Assembly: GCA_021325695.1 (NCBI GenBank)
Contig: JAJTCR010000108.1
Location: forward strand, 1-5,792
Length of the DNA stretch: 5,792 bases
Source of the DNA: Steroidobacteraceae bacterium
Lineage (GTDB): Bacteria > Pseudomonadota > Gammaproteobacteria > Steroidobacterales > Steroidobacteraceae
Direction: 5' to 3'
A program made the position numbers and the translations under genes. A model generated the notes under the pieces. That model was not told the origin of the DNA, did no database searches, and saw only the letters and a list, made by a program, of their open reading frames with translations. Below, one piece after another: positions 1 through 5,792 of the stretch (its first letter is position 1; the number at the start of each line of letters is the position of its first letter).

Positions 1-209
1 GCCGTCGCCTCGACGATCGTGGCGCCGGGTTGCAGCCGGCCGGTCCGCTCGGCCGCCTCGATCATCGAGAGGCCGATGCGATCCTTGATCGAGCCGCCGG
101 GGTTCTGGCTCTCGAGCTTCAGATAGAGCTCGCACGGCCCGGTGTCGAACGAACGCACGCGCACCAGCGGCGTGTTGCCGATCAACGAAAGCACCGAGTC
201 GTCGGCCAT
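1..209 (-). CDS. Cystathionine beta-synthase / cysteine synthase family protein, N-terminal part (cut by window edge)
   Basis: Only the first 69 residues are present; the gene runs off the left edge. The protein opens with MADDSVLSLIGNTPLVRV, the usual N-terminus of the fold-type II PLP enzymes that make cystathionine or cysteine from (activated) serine. The segment SQNPGGSIKDR (about residues 34-44) contains the lysine expected to bind PLP, Lys42, and TIVEAT (64-69) leads into the substrate-binding loop (next codon begins GC, so Ala) that should read TAGNTG or TSGNTG just outside the window. The wording FDTGPCELYLKLESQNPGG resembles proteins annotated as cystathionine beta-synthase, but CysK/CysM-like sulfhydrylases share this region, so I give no symbol. 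A C-terminal pair of CBS domains would favour cystathionine beta-synthase and cannot be seen. The ATG is chosen because the family motif starts a few residues later. Ribosome binding is not strong: AGGGA at 223-227 lies 13 nt away and a GAG is nearer. It follows fadD on the same strand after 97 bp. Confidence 0.88.
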   Translation of the reverse strand, partial: MADDSVLSLIGNTPLVRVRSFDTGPCELYLKLESQNPGGSIKDRIGLSMIEAAERTGRLQPGATIVEAT

Positions 210-241
210 CCGGATTCTCGCATCCCTGCCCTGGGGCCGCG

Positions 242-271
242 ATTGTGCTGGATCGCGCGAGCTCCCGTCAC
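242..271 (-). promoter_or_regulatory. Weak sigma70-like promoter candidate for the cystathionine beta-synthase-like gene
   Basis: On the minus strand GTGACG (266-271, four of six matches to TTGACA) is followed after 18 nt by CACAAT (242-247, four of six matches to TATAAT). Transcription would start near 235 and leave a leader of about 26 nt before the ATG at 209. It is the best match I found in the 97-bp gap after fadD, but such matches arise by chance and read-through from fadD is equally possible. Confidence 0.25.
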
Positions 272-307
272 GCCGCGCTGCGCAACGCGGCGCTCCAGGC
301 GCCGCGT
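271..307 (-). repeat. Three-armed GC-rich inverted repeat just downstream of fadD
   Basis: Three short arms can form two alternative hairpins. The first is a perfect 8-bp stem, CGCGGCGC (286-293) with GCGCCGCG (299-306), around the loop TCCAG; an extra A-T pair (285/307) reaches the first base of the fadD stop triplet. The second is a 7-bp stem, CGCCGCG (271-277) with CGCGGCG (286-292), around an 8-nt loop. The middle arm is shared, so the two exclude each other. On the minus strand this lies right at the end of fadD. No run of T follows on that strand, so it is not a classic intrinsic terminator. It could protect the mRNA 3' end, slow transcription or be chance in GC-rich DNA. Confidence 0.4.
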
Positions 308-1980
308 CAGGACGCCTTCAACTGGTCCTTGAGCTCGCGGCGGAGAATCTTGCCGACGTTGGTCTTCGGCAGCTCGTCCCGGAAATAGACACGCTTCGGC
401 ACCTTGTAGCCGGTCAGCGACGCACGACAGTGCTCGATCAGCTGTTCCTCGCTGAGCGCCGGGTCCTTGCGCACGACGAACAGCGCAACGACTTCGCCGG
501 CGCGCTCGTCGGGCTGCGCCACCGCCGCCACTTCGAGCACGCCGGGATGGGTCGCGACGACCCCCTCGACCTCGTTCGGATACACGTTGAAGCCGGAGAC
601 GAGGATCATGTCCTTCTTGCGGTCCTCGATGAACACGAAGCCGCGCGGGTCCATGTAGCCGATGTCGCCGGTGCGCAGCACGTGCCCCGGCAACATCACC
701 TTTTCGGTCTCGTCGACCCGGTTCCAGTAGCCGCGCATGACCTGCGGCCCTTCGACGCAGATTTCCCCGGACTGGCCCTGCGGCAGCACGGTGCCGTCAT
801 CGTCGCGGATCGTGACGACGGTCGACGAAATCGGCAGCCCGATCGAGCCGTTGAAGTCGTCGCCCGGCCGGTTGATGCAGGCGGCCGGCGACGTCTCGGT
901 CAGGCCCCACGCCTGCGTGAGCACGTTGCCGGTCACGCGTTTCCACTGCTCGGCCACCGCGCGCTGCACGGCCATGCCGCCGCCGAGACTGATGCGCAGC
1001 GAGCCGAAGTCGAGACGGTCGAAGCCGGGCGTGTGCAGCAACGCGTTGAACAGGGTGTTGACGCCGGCGAAGAACGTGAAACGGTGCTTCGCCAGTTCGC
1101 GCACGAAGCCCGGGAAGTCGCGCGGGTTCGGGATCATCACGTCGTGTGCGCCGAGTTGCAGCATCGCGAAGCTGTTCGCCGTGAGCGCGAAGATGTGGTA
1201 GAGCGGCAGCGCCGTGATCGCGACGACGGATTCGCCCGGTTTCATGGCCGGTTTCATCCACGCTTCGGCCTGCAGCACGTTCGCGACGATGTTCCGATGC
1301 GTCAGCACCGCGCCTTTCGACACGCCGGTGGTACCGCCCGTGTACTGCAGGAACGCGACGTCGTCAGGGCCGAGGGCCACCGACTCGAGGTTCTCGAAGC
1401 GTCCCTTGCTCAGTGCGTCAGTGAAGCTCACTGCGCCCGGTAAGCTCCACTCCGGCACCTGCTTGCGCACGTGCCTCAGCGCGAAGTCGACCAACACCGA
1501 CTTCGGGAAACCGAGCAGGTCCCCGACGGAGGTGACGATGACGGTGTCGAGGCCGACGTCGTCGACCACCTGCTGCAGCGTGTGCGCGAAATTCTCGAGG
1601 ATCACGATCGCACGCGCGCCGGAGTCCGCGAGCTGGTGCTTGAGCTCACGAGGCGTGTACATTGGGTTCGTGTTGACGATCGTGAGCCCCGCGCGAAACG
1701 CGCCGAGGATCGCGACCGGATACTGCAGCACGTTCGGCAGCATGATCGCGATGCGGTCGCCCGGACGCAGCCGCGCGACCCGCTGCAGGTATGCGCCGAA
1801 GCGAGCGCCGAGCACGTCGAGATCGCCGTAGGTCAGCGTGCGGTCCATGCAGCTGAAACAGGGCCGGTCGCGATGCCGCTCGATCGTGCGCTCGAGCAGG
1901 TGGAGCAGCGACCGATGCTCGGACGGATTGATCTCCGCCGGCACCCCGGGCGGGTAGTGCTTGAGCCAGATCTTTTCCAC
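307..1980 (-). CDS. fadD: Long-chain-fatty-acid--CoA ligase (acyl-CoA synthetase) FadD
   Basis: This 557-residue enzyme activates long-chain fatty acids in two steps, ATP-dependent adenylation and then transfer to CoA, at the inner face of the cytoplasmic membrane. The product feeds beta-oxidation and phospholipid synthesis. It resembles E. coli FadD (561 aa) from end to end. Adenylate-forming motifs appear in order: the P-loop YTGGTTGVSKGA (213-224), AWGLTETSP (357-365) with the conserved Glu362, RTGDIG (436-441), the long FadD signature around DRKKDMILVSGFNVYPNE (453-470), and PKTNVGKILRREL (538-550) with the catalytic Lys544. The residue before GLTE is Trp358, where E. coli FadD has Tyr. 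Translation starts at a GTG. That start is supported because EKIWLKHYPPGVPAEINPS aligns with the E. coli N-terminus and because AGGGAG sits 8 nt upstream. It lies 107 bp behind tesA on the same strand, and a likely promoter lies in that gap. No frameshift or missing key residue is visible. Confidence 0.97.
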   Translation of the reverse strand: MEKIWLKHYPPGVPAEINPSEHRSLLHLLERTIERHRDRPCFSCMDRTLTYGDLDVLGARFGAYLQRVARLRPGDRIAIMLPNVLQYPVAILGAFRAGLTIVNTNPMYTPRELKHQLADSGARAIVILENFAHTLQQVVDDVGLDTVIVTSVGDLLGFPKSVLVDFALRHVRKQVPEWSLPGAVSFTDALSKGRFENLESVALGPDDVAFLQYTGGTTGVSKGAVLTHRNIVANVLQAEAWMKPAMKPGESVVAITALPLYHIFALTANSFAMLQLGAHDVMIPNPRDFPGFVRELAKHRFTFFAGVNTLFNALLHTPGFDRLDFGSLRISLGGGMAVQRAVAEQWKRVTGNVLTQAWGLTETSPAACINRPGDDFNGSIGLPISSTVVTIRDDDGTVLPQGQSGEICVEGPQVMRGYWNRVDETEKVMLPGHVLRTGDIGYMDPRGFVFIEDRKKDMILVSGFNVYPNEVEGVVATHPGVLEVAAVAQPDERAGEVVALFVVRKDPALSEEQLIEHCRASLTGYKVPKRVYFRDELPKTNVGKILRRELKDQLKAS

Positions 1981-1988
1981 GGCGACGA

Positions 1989-1994
1989 CTCCCT
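1989..1994 (-). promoter_or_regulatory. Ribosome binding site of fadD (supports the GTG start)
   Basis: AGGGAG on the minus strand lies 8 nt before the GTG at 1978-1980. This strong match to the anti-Shine-Dalgarno sequence at normal spacing supports GTG as the start codon of fadD. Confidence 0.75.
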
Positions 1995-2025
1995 GCCCTT
2001 GGCCGCGCCCCCGCGCGACCCGTTC

Positions 2026-2035
2026 GCTATATAGC
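2026..2035 (-). promoter_or_regulatory. AT-rich palindrome GCTATATAGC, candidate -10 region of fadD
   Basis: A perfect 10-bp palindrome, GCTATATAGC, is the most AT-rich point of the 107-bp gap between tesA and fadD. It lies about 45 nt before the fadD start. TATATA on the minus strand matches four of six bases of the -10 consensus; a T-rich stretch (TGTTTT) 16 nt further upstream is only a poor -35. A protein-activated promoter or a chance palindrome are both possible. Its outer edge overlaps a small inverted repeat GCGA-N5-TCGC (2015-2027) that could be part of an operator. I see no clear FadR- or PsrA-type site. Confidence 0.35.
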
Positions 2036-2075
2036 AGCGACCGGCGTCGAAAACACCGCAGGCGGATACGAAAGT

Positions 2076-2088
2076 GCCGACCGTCGGC
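2076..2088 (-). terminator. Small hairpin at the tesA stop codon, weak terminator candidate
   Basis: GCCGA and TCGGC form a 5-bp stem around a 3-nt loop, starting with the last base of the tesA TAG stop. On the minus strand it is followed by ACTTTCG, so the T-run is only three bases long. Stem and T-run are both short for an intrinsic terminator, so termination would be partial at best and tesA could read through into fadD. Confidence 0.25.
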
Positions 2089-2774
2089 TACTTGCGTGCC
2101 AGCAGCGGTACCAGGCGCGGCCAGATCTCGTCCAGCAGCTTCGGTTGTGCAGCGGCCGTCGGATGCAAGCCGTCGTCCTGCATCAGCGTGTCGTCGAGCG
2201 CGACGTCCTCGAGCAGGAACGGAACCTGGGCCAGGCGGTGACTCGAGGCAATCTGCCCGAACAGGTCGTGGAACTGGCGGGTGTACGCGGCTCCGTAATT
2301 CGGCGGGATCCGCATGCCGACGACCAGGACCTTCGCGCCCGCCTGCTGTGCAAGCTCGACGATTTTCTCGAGGTTGGCCCGGATGTCGGCGATCGGCAAC
2401 CCGCGCAGGCCGTCGTTCCCGCCGAGCTCGACCACGACGACCACCGGCCGGTGCGTGGCGAGCGCACGCGGCAGCCGGGCCAGGGCGCCACCCGTCGTTT
2501 CGCCGCTGGAACTGGCGTTGACCACGCGATGCCCGTAGCCTTTGGCGCGCAGTCGGGCCTGCAACAGGGACACCCAGCCCTGCTCGACGCGAATCCCGTA
2601 CGCCGCGCTGAGGCTGTCGCCGAGCACGAGGATGGTGGGCGAGGAGGTCGCGTCCGCCGCACGCGCGACGACGCCGAACCAGGTCGCCATGCCGAGGAAG
2701 ACGATGACGAGCAACGACGAGAACAGACGGGCCGCGAACGCAGACGGCGAGACGGTGCTGGCGGCGGAAGGCAT
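2088..2774 (-). CDS. tesA: Periplasmic SGNH/GDSL hydrolase: TesA-type acyl-CoA thioesterase I / arylesterase / lysophospholipase
   Basis: This 228-residue protein belongs to the TesA family, periplasmic serine hydrolases that cleave acyl thioesters, aryl esters and lysophospholipids. The N-terminus looks like a signal peptide: a short region ending in Arg16, a hydrophobic stretch LFSSLLVIVFLG (17-28) running on to about residue 36, and a likely cleavage site after an Ala near residues 38-42 (ARAADA). The SGNH blocks are all present: GDSLS (52-56, nucleophile Ser54), block II Gly in SSSGETT (88-94, Gly91), ELGGNDGLRG (116-125, block III Asn120), and DDGLHP (200-205) with the Asp201-x-x-His204 pair. 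E. coli TesA has nearly the same blocks and 208 residues. I chose the ATG at 2774 because it gives the complete signal peptide; the ATG at 2690 would remove most of it. The frame stays open upstream to 2963, but that extension is antisense to the ABC ATPase and lacks family resemblance. No convincing ribosome binding site precedes 2774, so the exact start is less certain than the gene. It is divergent from and overlaps ybbA. Confidence 0.94.
   Translation of the reverse strand: MPSAASTVSPSAFAARLFSSLLVIVFLGMATWFGVVARAADATSSPTILVLGDSLSAAYGIRVEQGWVSLLQARLRAKGYGHRVVNASSSGETTGGALARLPRALATHRPVVVVVELGGNDGLRGLPIADIRANLEKIVELAQQAGAKVLVVGMRIPPNYGAAYTRQFHDLFGQIASSHRLAQVPFLLEDVALDDTLMQDDGLHPTAAAQPKLLDEIWPRLVPLLARK
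2694..2700 (+). promoter_or_regulatory. Ribosome binding site of ybbA
   Basis: GAGGAAG ends 3 nt before the ATG at 2704, and its GAGGA core lies 5 nt before it. It is a good match at usable spacing and is the main reason to prefer 2704 over the in-frame ATG at 2689 and the GTG at 2755. It lies inside the antisense signal-peptide codons of tesA. Confidence 0.6.
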
Positions 2775-3423
2775 CGGCAAGCAGGTTAGCAGCCCCGAGG
2801 GAACCCTCGCCATCCTCGCCGACGTCTCGATCGCGATCCGGCGCGGCGAGTCCGTGGCGGTCGTCGGCGCCTCCGGCGCGGGCAAGTCGACGCTGCTCGC
2901 GCTGCTAGCCGGGCTCGACGAGCCGACCGCGGGTCGCGCCTGGCTCGCAGGACACGACCTCACCGCGCTCGACGAGGACGGTCGCGCGGCGGTTCGCGCC
3001 CGTCACGTCGGCTTCGTGTTCCAGTCGTTCCACCTCGTGCCGTCGCTGACGGCGCTCGAGAACGTGATGCTGCCGCTCGAACTGGCACGGCGGTCCGATG
3101 CACGCGCCACCGCCAGGGACGTGCTGACGCGCGTCGGCCTCGGCGAGCGACTCGGGCATTACCCGCGACAGCTGTCGGGCGGGGAGCAGCAGCGCGTCGC
3201 GATCGCGCGTGCGTTCGTGACGCGGCCCGACGTGCTGTTCGCCGACGAGCCCACCGGCAACCTCGATGCCGCGACCGGCGAAAAGATCATGGAATTGCTG
3301 TTCGGTCTCAACGCCGCGACGCGTACGACGCTCGTGCTCGTGACGCACGATCGCGCGCTCGCCGCGCGGTGTGATCGCGTGATCCGCCTCGACGCGGGCC
3401 GCGTGCTCGCGCCGGCCGCCTGA
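2704..3423 (+). CDS. ybbA: ABC transporter ATP-binding protein, YbbA (LolD/MacB-type)
   Basis: This is a complete 239-residue ABC ATPase that should power the permease encoded directly downstream. All nucleotide-binding motifs are present in order: Walker A GASGAGKST (55-63), Q-loop Gln107 in FVFQSF, signature LSGGEQQ (158-164), Walker B VLFADEPT (177-184) with catalytic Glu182, D-loop GNLD (185-188) and switch His215 in VTHD. The wording around the Q-loop (RHVGFVFQSFHLVPSLTALENVMLPLEL) and the C-terminus (LAARCDRVIRL) match E. coli YbbA closely and place it in the LolD/MacB/FtsE group, whose members drive periplasmic or membrane-extraction work rather than ordinary import or export through a channel. 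The chosen ATG gives about 17 residues before the first conserved segment, longer than in E. coli YbbA, but it has the best ribosome binding site. With this start the first 71 bp overlap the divergent tesA start. The stop is followed by the permease start after 9 bp, so the two form an operon. Confidence 0.95.
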   Translation: MTSNDENRRAANADGETVLAAEGIGKQVSSPEGTLAILADVSIAIRRGESVAVVGASGAGKSTLLALLAGLDEPTAGRAWLAGHDLTALDEDGRAAVRARHVGFVFQSFHLVPSLTALENVMLPLELARRSDARATARDVLTRVGLGERLGHYPRQLSGGEQQRVAIARAFVTRPDVLFADEPTGNLDAATGEKIMELLFGLNAATRTTLVLVTHDRALAARCDRVIRLDAGRVLAPAA

Positions 3424-3425
3424 GG
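3422..3425 (+). promoter_or_regulatory. Ribosome binding site of ybbP overlapping the ybbA stop codon
   Basis: The ybbA stop TGA continues as TGAGG, which makes a GAGG core 7 nt before the permease ATG at 3433. A ribosome binding site embedded in the upstream stop codon suggests translational coupling of the two ABC subunits. Confidence 0.6.
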
Positions 3426-3432
3426 CGCACGC

Positions 3433-5792
3433 ATGGGCTGGCTCACGCTCGCGCTGCGCAACCTGCTGCGGGACCTGCGCTCGGGGGAGCTCGCGGTGCT
3501 CGTGCTCGCGTTGCTGGTGGCGGTGGCCTCGTTGACCGCGGTCGGGTTTTTCACGAGCCGGATCGGCCGGGCGGTCGAGCAGCAGGCCGGCGAGGTGCTC
3601 GCCGCGGACCTGCGCCTTCGTTCCGCGCGGCCGATCGACGGACGCTACGATCGCGAGGCGGCGCGACGCGGCCTGCGCGTCGCGCGGCTGGAGACGATGC
3701 CGAGCGTCGTCTTTGCCGGCGAGGAATCCTCACTCGTCGCGTTGCGGGCGGTCGGCCCGGGCTATCCGCTGCGCGGACGCCTGAAGACCGCGGACCGGCC
3801 GTTCGGCCCTGGCGTCGTGACCGACGACATCCCGGCCCCTGGCGAGGCTTGGGCGGACTCCCGGCTGCTCGCGAAACTCGGGGTCGATGTCGGCGCAAGT
3901 CTCGCAGTCGGTGCTGCGACCGTGCGGGTGAGCCGCGTGCTCGACTACCGGCCGGACCAGGGCAGCGGCTTTGCCGACCTGTCCCCGACACTGATGATCA
4001 ACCTCGTCGACCTGCCGGCCACCGAACTCGTCCAGCCGGGCAGCCGTGTCAGCCGCGCCGCGCTCTTCGCCGGCGATCCGTCCGCGATCGAGCAATTCGA
4101 GGCGTGGCTCGCCACGCACAAGCAGCAGGGCGAGCGATTGCAGTCGATCGCCGACGCCAGCCCGCAGATCCGCGCCTCCGCGGACCGCGCGGGACGCTTC
4201 CTCTCGCTCGCGAGCCTGGTCAGCGTGCTGCTGTCGGCGATCGCGGTCGCGATGGCGGCACAGCGCTACGCGCGCCGCCACCTCGATACGGTCGCGCTGA
4301 TGAAGTGCATGGGCGCCTCGCAGGCGCTCGTGCAGCGGCTCACGATCGTTCAGCTCGTCGTGATCGGCACGGTGACCGCCCTCGTCGGCACGGGCGTCGG
4401 CTACGTCGCCCAGACGGGCATCGCCTGGCTGCTGCGTGACCTGCTCCGCGGGGAGCTGCCGACCCCGACCGCCGACGCAGTCCTGCTCGGGGTGGTGACG
4501 GCCGTCGTCGTGCTCGTCGGCTTCGCATTGCCGCCGCTGCTGCGCCTGCGGCGCGTGCCGCCCGCGCGCGTGCTGCGCCGCGACCTCGAACCACCGCCGC
4601 TGCGCTACGCAGTCGTTTACGGGCTCGCGATCGGTGCGGTGCTCGCGTTGCTGTACTGGATCGTCCGCGACCCGACGCTGGTCGGCTACGTCGCGGGCGG
4701 CCTCGGCGGCACGTTCCTGTTGCTCGCGCTCGCGGGCTGGGGGCTGGTGCGGGCACTCGCGCCGCTGCGACGCGGCGTCGGTGTCGCCTGGCGCTACGGG
4801 CTCGCCAACATCGTGCGCCGTGGCCGCGACAGCGTCGTGCAGATCGTGGCCTTCGGCCTCGGTTTCACCGTCCTGCTGCTGCTGAGCCTAGTGCGCGACG
4901 ACCTCCTGCGCGACTGGCGCGCGAGCCTGCCGGTCGACGCGCCCAACTATTTCATGATCAACATCCGGCCCGACGAAGGCGACCGCGTCCGCGAGTTCTT
5001 CACGCGCGCGGGCTTCCCGTCCACGGAGCTGGTGCCGATGCTGCGGGCGAGGCTGATCTCGATCAACGGCGCGTCGGTGGACGCGCTGCCGTTCGCGTCG
5101 GACCGCGCGAGCGAGTTCGTCGAGCGCGAGGCCAACCTGACGTGGTCGGCGGCGCTCGGACCCGGCAACACCATCGTCGCCGGCCGCTGGTGGCCGGTCG
5201 ATCGCGCACCGCGTGAGCCGCAGGTCTCGGTCGAGCGCGAGTATGCCGAGACGCTCGGGCTCGAACTCGGCGACACGCTCACCTACGACATTGCAGGCGA
5301 CACCGTGACCGGGCGCATCACGAGCCTGCGCGAAGTGCGCTGGGACACGTTCAAGCCGAACTTCTTCGTCGTGTTCTCGCCCGGCGTGCTCGACGACGTG
5401 ACGGGCACGCTGATCACGAGCGTGCACGTCGAACCGGGCCAGCGACCGGCACTGGTCGAGCTCGTGCGACGGTTTCCCGAGGTGACGATCATCGACATCG
5501 AGGCAATGCTGGCGCAGGTCCGCGACGTCATGGACAAGGCGAGCCTCGCCGTGCAGTACGTGTTCCTGTTCACGCTGGCGGCCGGGCTGATGGTGCTGCT
5601 CGCAGCCGTGCAGGCGACGCGCGACGAGCGTCGCTACGAGAGCGCGATGCTCCGGACGCTCGGCGCGACGCGCGGCGTCGTGTTCCAGGGCGTGGCCGCC
5701 GAGTTCGTCGTGCTAGGCGCCCTGGCGGGGTTGCTCGCGGCGGGCGGTGCGACGGCGGTCGGCTGGCTGCTCGCGCGGCGGGTCTTCGACCT
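3433..5792 (+). CDS. ybbP: ABC transporter permease, YbbP (FtsX/MacB-type), C-terminal end outside window
   Basis: The frame is open from ATG 3433 to the window edge, giving 786 codons; E. coli YbbP has about 804 residues, so only the last transmembrane part is missing. It is the membrane partner of YbbA. The start MGWLTLALRNLLRDLRSGEL leads into TM1 (about 20-40). A periplasmic domain follows (about 41-255), then TM2 (257-277), TM3 (303-327), TM4 (349-370), TM5 (392-411), TM6 (416-442) and TM7 (468-487). A second periplasmic domain (488-706) precedes TM8 (707-728) and TM9 (from about 750). Both FtsX-type halves show the short cytoplasmic motif that contacts the ATPase: LMKCMGAS (289-296) and MLRTLGAT (739-746). 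This duplicated layout with two large periplasmic domains is typical of YbbP and sets it apart from the four-helix MacB and LolC/E. Members of this mechanistic group transmit ATP-driven motion to periplasmic domains. The nearby TesA is the likely partner on that side. The frame is uninterrupted. Confidence 0.94.
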   Translation, partial: MGWLTLALRNLLRDLRSGELAVLVLALLVAVASLTAVGFFTSRIGRAVEQQAGEVLAADLRLRSARPIDGRYDREAARRGLRVARLETMPSVVFAGEESSLVALRAVGPGYPLRGRLKTADRPFGPGVVTDDIPAPGEAWADSRLLAKLGVDVGASLAVGAATVRVSRVLDYRPDQGSGFADLSPTLMINLVDLPATELVQPGSRVSRAALFAGDPSAIEQFEAWLATHKQQGERLQSIADASPQIRASADRAGRFLSLASLVSVLLSAIAVAMAAQRYARRHLDTVALMKCMGASQALVQRLTIVQLVVIGTVTALVGTGVGYVAQTGIAWLLRDLLRGELPTPTADAVLLGVVTAVVVLVGFALPPLLRLRRVPPARVLRRDLEPPPLRYAVVYGLAIGAVLALLYWIVRDPTLVGYVAGGLGGTFLLLALAGWGLVRALAPLRRGVGVAWRYGLANIVRRGRDSVVQIVAFGLGFTVLLLLSLVRDDLLRDWRASLPVDAPNYFMINIRPDEGDRVREFFTRAGFPSTELVPMLRARLISINGASVDALPFASDRASEFVEREANLTWSAALGPGNTIVAGRWWPVDRAPREPQVSVEREYAETLGLELGDTLTYDIAGDTVTGRITSLREVRWDTFKPNFFVVFSPGVLDDVTGTLITSVHVEPGQRPALVELVRRFPEVTIIDIEAMLAQVRDVMDKASLAVQYVFLFTLAAGLMVLLAAVQATRDERRYESAMLRTLGATRGVVFQGVAAEFVVLGALAGLLAAGGATAVGWLLARRVFD

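Noticed and set aside
271..307. Classic Rho-independent terminator after fadD
   Set aside because: The stems are strong but no T-run follows on the minus strand, and none on the plus strand where it would matter, so it is listed as an inverted repeat instead.
142..1443. Long open frame of 433 codons on the plus strand, antisense to fadD
   Set aside because: It lies opposite a clear, full-length FadD. Its translation is rich in Arg, His, Asp, Glu and Val with no recognisable motif, as expected for the reverse complement of a GC-rich gene with strong third-position bias.
2542..2703. Longer start for the ABC ATPase at 2542 or 2689
   Set aside because: The extra residues are antisense to conserved TesA codons and do not resemble any ABC ATPase; the ribosome binding site favours 2704.
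2775..2963. N-terminal extension of the tesA frame upstream of 2774
   Set aside because: These codons are antisense to the ATP-binding core of ybbA, lack resemblance to the family and would bury the signal peptide inside the protein.
3551..4281. Overlapping minus-strand open frames inside ybbP (also at 4340-4756 and 4888-5573)
   Set aside because: They are shadows of the permease: low-complexity Arg/Ala/Pro-rich translations without motifs, opposite a continuous membrane-protein frame.
1..5792. Mobile element, CRISPR array, tRNA, phage or defence system
   Set aside because: No direct-repeat array, transposase, integrase, tRNA-like cloverleaf or compositional break was seen; all five genes are conserved housekeeping types with similar GC-rich codon use.

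Overview
The window is GC-rich (roughly two thirds or more G+C by eye), densely packed proteobacterial chromosome. FadD and the thioesterase/ABC cluster resemble E. coli FadD and tesA-ybbA-ybbP closely along their length. The high GC and the cystathionine beta-synthase-like neighbour fit a high-GC gammaproteobacterium, or less likely a betaproteobacterium. I see no sign of mobile DNA, CRISPR arrays, tRNA or rRNA, and no stretch longer than about 107 bp lacks a gene.

Layout. Positions 1-209 (minus) hold the N-terminus of a PLP-dependent cystathionine beta-synthase/cysteine synthase, cut by the window edge. Positions 307-1980 (minus) hold a complete long-chain acyl-CoA synthetase, FadD, with a GTG start and a strong ribosome binding site. 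Positions 2088-2774 (minus) hold a secreted SGNH thioesterase/arylesterase of the TesA family. Positions 2704-3423 (plus) hold an ABC ATPase of the YbbA/LolD type. Positions 3433-5792 (plus) hold its FtsX/MacB-type permease YbbP, which lacks only its C-terminal end. The permease reading frame stays open from its ATG to the window edge.

How the genes work together. The divergent order tesA <- -> ybbA-ybbP is the same as in E. coli. Here the two divergent genes appear to overlap at their 5' ends by about 71 bp, so each gene's control region must lie inside the other's coding sequence. YbbA and YbbP should form an inner-membrane MacB/Lol-like ABC complex that works on the periplasmic side, where TesA also acts. 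Behind tesA on the same strand lies fadD, whose product converts free fatty acids to acyl-CoA. The neighbourhood therefore puts together a periplasmic ester/thioester hydrolase, a membrane machine likely to partner it, and the enzyme that activates the released fatty acids. The link to FadD is inference from position only.

Non-coding signals are few. There is an AT-rich palindrome that could be the fadD -10 element, a small hairpin at the tesA stop codon, and a three-armed GC-rich inverted repeat just after fadD. Overall this is mostly a conserved housekeeping region. I did not find a convincing new system; the best leads are the overlapping divergent starts and the tesA-ybbAP-fadD grouping.
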